NCBI GenBank assembly: GCA_003695745.1 | Contig: RFHW01000098.1 | Coordinates: forward strand, 1-8,281 | Direction: 5' to 3' | Length of the DNA: 8,281 nt | Origin: Methanobacteriota archaeon | Lineage (GTDB): Archaea; Hydrothermarchaeota; Hydrothermarchaeia; Hydrothermarchaeales; SZUA-236 | Shown here: piece by piece, positions 5,975 through 8,281 of the stretch | Layout of the letters: each line of letters opens with the position of its first letter | How positions within the stretch are numbered: the first letter of the stretch is position 1 | The notes under the pieces: model-generated | What the model was told of the DNA's origin: nothing | The model's database searches: none | Seen by the model: only the letters and a program-made list of their open reading frames with translations | Position numbers and translations under genes: made by a program

Positions 5975-8119
5975 CTAGGGTCTTTTCCCTTTGATCGTGA
6001 CTGAGTGGAAGCCTATGCCGCCTATCTCCTTCCATTTGTAGCTTTTTTCCACTGTTATGTCCGCAAACCCGGCATCCCTTATGATCTCCAGGAATTCCTC
6101 CCTTGGCAGGGCGCCTGATATGCAGCCGCTCCAGAGCTCCTCATCCTGCTTCATCTCCTCTGGAACAGGTTTGTCAGAGACTATGTCTGAGATGGAGAAG
6201 CGGCCGCCCCTCTTCAGCACCCTGTATATCTCTTTGAAGACCCTTCTTTTGTCTGGTGAGAGGTTTATAACACAGTTCGATATGACCAGGTCCATTGTGC
6301 CGGTCTCAACTGGAAGCTCCTCGGCAATCCCTTTCCTGAACTCCACCACATCATAGCCAAGGACCTCGGCCATCCGCACCCTGTTCCTGTTCGCCCGGTC
6401 AAGCATCTCATCTGTCATGTCAATGCCGATCACCCTTCCCCGTCTGCCCACCTTCTTTGCAGCGATGAAACAGTCGATGCCGCCGCCTGCCCCGATGTCA
6501 AGGACGCTCTCACCCTCTTTCAGCTCGGCGAATGCCGTTGGGTTCCCGCAGCCGTAGGATATGCTTATGGTGTCATCGGGCAGATGCTGGAGGTCTGAGT
6601 CGCTGTAGCCTGTTGGACAGCATAGGTCGGCCTCAGGCCGGGCCGCGGCGCCGGCATATCGCTCTGACACCTGTCTGTGGGCCGCCACATCCAGGACGCA
6701 GGTGCAGTGGAAGGGCGACACCTCGCCTGAGGAGGGCTCCCCACAGTCGCAGGGCGAGGGATGCTCCTGCATATATCCCAGGATCTCAGGCCGTCTCTCT
6801 CCATCGGGGCTTGCAAGGCTGAGCATGCTCTCCACAAGCATCTCCCGTATCACATCACAGTACGGGTCTTTGTGGAGGAGGCTTGGCCTTTCCCATCCAA
6901 AATAGGCCTGGCACCGGCATCCGCCGCCGCAGAGGAACCTGAATGGACAGTCCCTGCATCCCTCTATGCCTGTGACAGAGACCTCCCTGAACTCACGGGC
7001 AACCTTTGACTCCTGCCACACCTTCTTCAGGCCCTCGCTGACATTCCCCATGAGGAACCTTTCATCCCCGTTCAGAGAGGGGCAGGGATAGATGTCGCCA
7101 TTGGCGTTAACCGACACCGCTGTGAAAGCGGCGTGACAGCCGTCCACCTTTACACCCCTCCTACCGTAGACCCTTGCCCGGTAGCTCTCCCAGTTGTCCA
7201 CCTTCACCCTGCCCTCTTTGAGGCTCTTCATCAGGGATGCCAGCCTTCCTGTGTCCACTGAAACAGGGTTTTTCGCTGCCCTGCCCCGTCTGTGAACCCA
7301 GAGTATGTGGTGGGTCCGCACATCCCTCTCATGGAGGAGCTCGTTCAAAGAGGGGATCCACTCAATGTTGGCCTTTGTGGCCGTTGATGTGACGATGGTC
7401 CTGATGCCGCTTGCCCGCAGAAGCTCAATGCCCCGGAGCGCCTTTTCAAAGGCCCCCTCGCCCCTGATCCTGTCGTTGACCTCTGCTGTGGGGCCTTCCA
7501 GACTCACCTGGACCACAAGCCCTGGGATGCCTTTAAGCCTTTTCACACGCCTCTCGTCCAGGAGGGTTCCGTTGGTGAGGATCACGAGCTCCAGACCAAG
7601 CTCCCCGGTAACATGCTCGATGAGCGCGAATATGTCCCTTCTGATGAAGGGCTCGCCGCCTGTGAAGAAGATGCGGCGGGCTCCAAGGGAGCGCGCCTCC
7701 CCTATCACTCTTTTCAGCCCCTCCAGATCCAGCTCTTCTCCACGGCCGTCGCCTGCGCTCACCAGACAGTGGCTGCACCTCAGGTTACATCTCTCGGTCA
7801 CATAGAGCCATAGCTCGTCCAGCCTTTCAGGTGCAAGGTATGAGGCCCTGCCGGGGTAGGCGGCGCGGGAGATGGGCCTATCACCCACTATGCCGCATCT
7901 GATGCACTCCCTGATGAAGCGCCGCAGATCCTCCTTGGAATATTCCCCGGAAAAACGCCGCACCACCTCATCTGCCCGCTCTCCGCTGGCAATACCATCG
8001 AGGACAGCCGCCCCATGGCTGTTCACGGCAGCCCAATTAGGGGCCTCTGGATCTATGAAAAGGACCACATCCCCCTTTTCAACCTTATATAAACCTGGCT
8101 TGTAAAGCTGGAAATCCAT
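5975..8119 (-). CDS. Fusion: PqqD-like domain, radical SAM/SPASM enzyme and ArsM-like methyltransferase
   Basis: Two SAM-using enzymes are joined in one chain. Numbering is from the upstream ATG (8155); subtract 12 for the chosen start. Residues about 15-92 resemble a PqqD-type peptide-recognition domain. The radical SAM core follows, with CNLRCSHC (Cys123, Cys127, Cys130) binding the SAM-cleaving iron-sulfur cluster and GGEP at 166-169. A complete SPASM domain for auxiliary clusters follows: CX12GX4C (340-358), CX2CX5CX3C (400-413) and Cys433. A linker holds two CXC pairs (469/471, 484/486). Residues about 495-726 match arsenite S-adenosylmethyltransferase: CCPTGYS (512-518), GCGNPTA (535-541), SAM motif VLDIGAGGG (551-559), [10 protein letters not shown] (Cys628) and GCISGAL (Cys678). 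These cysteines correspond to the As(III) ligands of ArsM. Substrate and product are unknown; arsenic chemistry is inferred only from the last domain. I prefer the ATG at 8119 because a TATA box at 8168-8174 predicts transcription starting below 8155; the longer form would add 12 residues. Confidence 0.85.
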   Translation of the reverse strand: MDFQLYKPGLYKVEKGDVVLFIDPEAPNWAAVNSHGAAVLDGIASGERADEVVRRFSGEYSKEDLRRFIRECIRCGIVGDRPISRAAYPGRASYLAPERLDELWLYVTERCNLRCSHCLVSAGDGRGEELDLEGLKRVIGEARSLGARRIFFTGGEPFIRRDIFALIEHVTGELGLELVILTNGTLLDERRVKRLKGIPGLVVQVSLEGPTAEVNDRIRGEGAFEKALRGIELLRASGIRTIVTSTATKANIEWIPSLNELLHERDVRTHHILWVHRRGRAAKNPVSVDTGRLASLMKSLKEGRVKVDNWESYRARVYGRRGVKVDGCHAAFTAVSVNANGDIYPCPSLNGDERFLMGNVSEGLKKVWQESKVAREFREVSVTGIEGCRDCPFRFLCGGGCRCQAYFGWERPSLLHKDPYCDVIREMLVESMLSLASPDGERRPEILGYMQEHPSPCDCGEPSSGEVSPFHCTCVLDVAAHRQVSERYAGAAARPEADLCCPTGYSDSDLQHLPDDTISISYGCGNPTAFAELKEGESVLDIGAGGGIDCFIAAKKVGRRGRVIGIDMTDEMLDRANRNRVRMAEVLGYDVVEFRKGIAEELPVETGTMDLVISNCVINLSPDKRRVFKEIYRVLKRGGRFSISDIVSDKPVPEEMKQDEELWSGCISGALPREEFLEIIRDAGFADITVEKSYKWKEIGGIGFHSVTIKGKRP

Positions 8120-8167
8120 TTCAGACGACCACCGGGAAGCTGCTCCATAAGGCATAATGCCATCATC

Positions 8168-8174
8168 ATATAAA
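8168..8174 (-). promoter_or_regulatory. TATA box of the radical SAM-ArsM fusion gene
   Basis: On the minus strand this reads TTTATAT, placing the start of transcription near 8145 and giving a leader of about 25 bases before the ATG at 8119. If the more distant element at 8211-8219 is used instead, transcription would start near 8188 and the ATG at 8155 would be in play. Confidence 0.5.
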
Positions 8175-8178
8175 TTAT

Positions 8179-8194
8179 TTCTCTCGAAAGAGAA
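8179..8194. promoter_or_regulatory. Inverted repeat, candidate operator
   Basis: TTCTCT at 8179-8184 and AGAGAA at 8189-8194 are perfect inverted copies around CGAA. The site lies between the promoters of two divergent genes, a few bases upstream of the TATA box of the fusion gene. That is where a dimeric regulator could block or recruit the transcription machinery. It does not match an operator that I recognise. Confidence 0.35.
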
Positions 8195-8210
8195 GGGCTG
8201 GCATCCGATA

Positions 8211-8219
8211 CATATATAT
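8211..8219 (+). promoter_or_regulatory. TATA box of the divergent gene starting at 8255
   Basis: CATATATAT predicts transcription starting near 8241, giving a leader of about 14 bases that just includes the Shine-Dalgarno site at 8244-8251. Confidence 0.55.
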
Positions 8220-8254
8220 CCATTACAGGAGCAGAGTATTGGCAGGTGATCTCG

Positions 8255-8281
8255 ATGTCAGAGGGAAGCGAGAGGGTTGAG
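8255..8281 (+). CDS. Start of an unidentified gene (first nine codons)
   Basis: Only MSEGSERVE is visible before the window ends, so no function can be given. The start is well supported. AGGTGATC at 8244-8251 is a near-ideal Shine-Dalgarno site ending three bases before the ATG, and a TATA box lies upstream. The gene diverges from the radical SAM-ArsM fusion and shares its control region, so the two may be co-regulated. Confidence 0.6.

Overview
The window looks archaeal, most likely a euryarchaeote of the methanogen/Methanomicrobia-Archaeoglobi type. The grounds are TATA boxes placed where archaeal promoters need them, one apparently leaderless gene, a tRNA without an encoded CCA end, a CetZ-family tubulin homologue, and a 2-isopropylmalate synthase of the kind found in methanogens. 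This placement is inferred from gene content and signals; no marker fixes the genus. There is no CRISPR array, insertion sequence or rRNA in the window.

Layout. (1) 1-840, minus: 5' part of cysS (cysteinyl-tRNA synthetase), running off the left edge. (2) 907-1461, plus: an HD-domain metal-dependent phosphohydrolase-like protein, diverging from cysS over a short shared promoter. (3) 1462-1786: a gene-free stretch with three clear inverted repeats, the last followed by a T run. It is a candidate non-coding RNA or terminator region. (4) 1787-1861, minus: tRNA-Arg(CCT), with its own TATA box abutting the stop codon of the next gene. (5) 1894-2865, minus: a lipoprotein with a SHOCT-like tail, eight bases downstream of leuA (2874-4415, minus) and probably co-transcribed with it. 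(6) 4555-4650, plus: a 31-residue single-pass membrane protein that appears to be translated from a leaderless transcript. (7) 4669-5811, minus: a CetZ-like tubulin/FtsZ superfamily GTPase with a GTG start. (8) 5975-8119 (or 8155), minus: a large fusion of a PqqD-like domain, a radical SAM/SPASM enzyme, a cysteine-rich linker and an ArsM-like methyltransferase. (9) 8255 onward, plus: the first codons of a divergent gene with an excellent Shine-Dalgarno site.

The genes do not form one pathway. Housekeeping functions (Cys-tRNA charging, leucine synthesis, an Arg tRNA) lie beside a cytoskeletal GTPase and a tailoring or detoxification enzyme. The fusion protein is the strongest candidate for an uncharacterised activity: one chain carries two different SAM-using catalytic modules, a possible peptide-binding domain, and the cysteines that bind As(III) in ArsM enzymes. 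The 31-residue membrane protein and the structured intergenic region are the next most interesting items.
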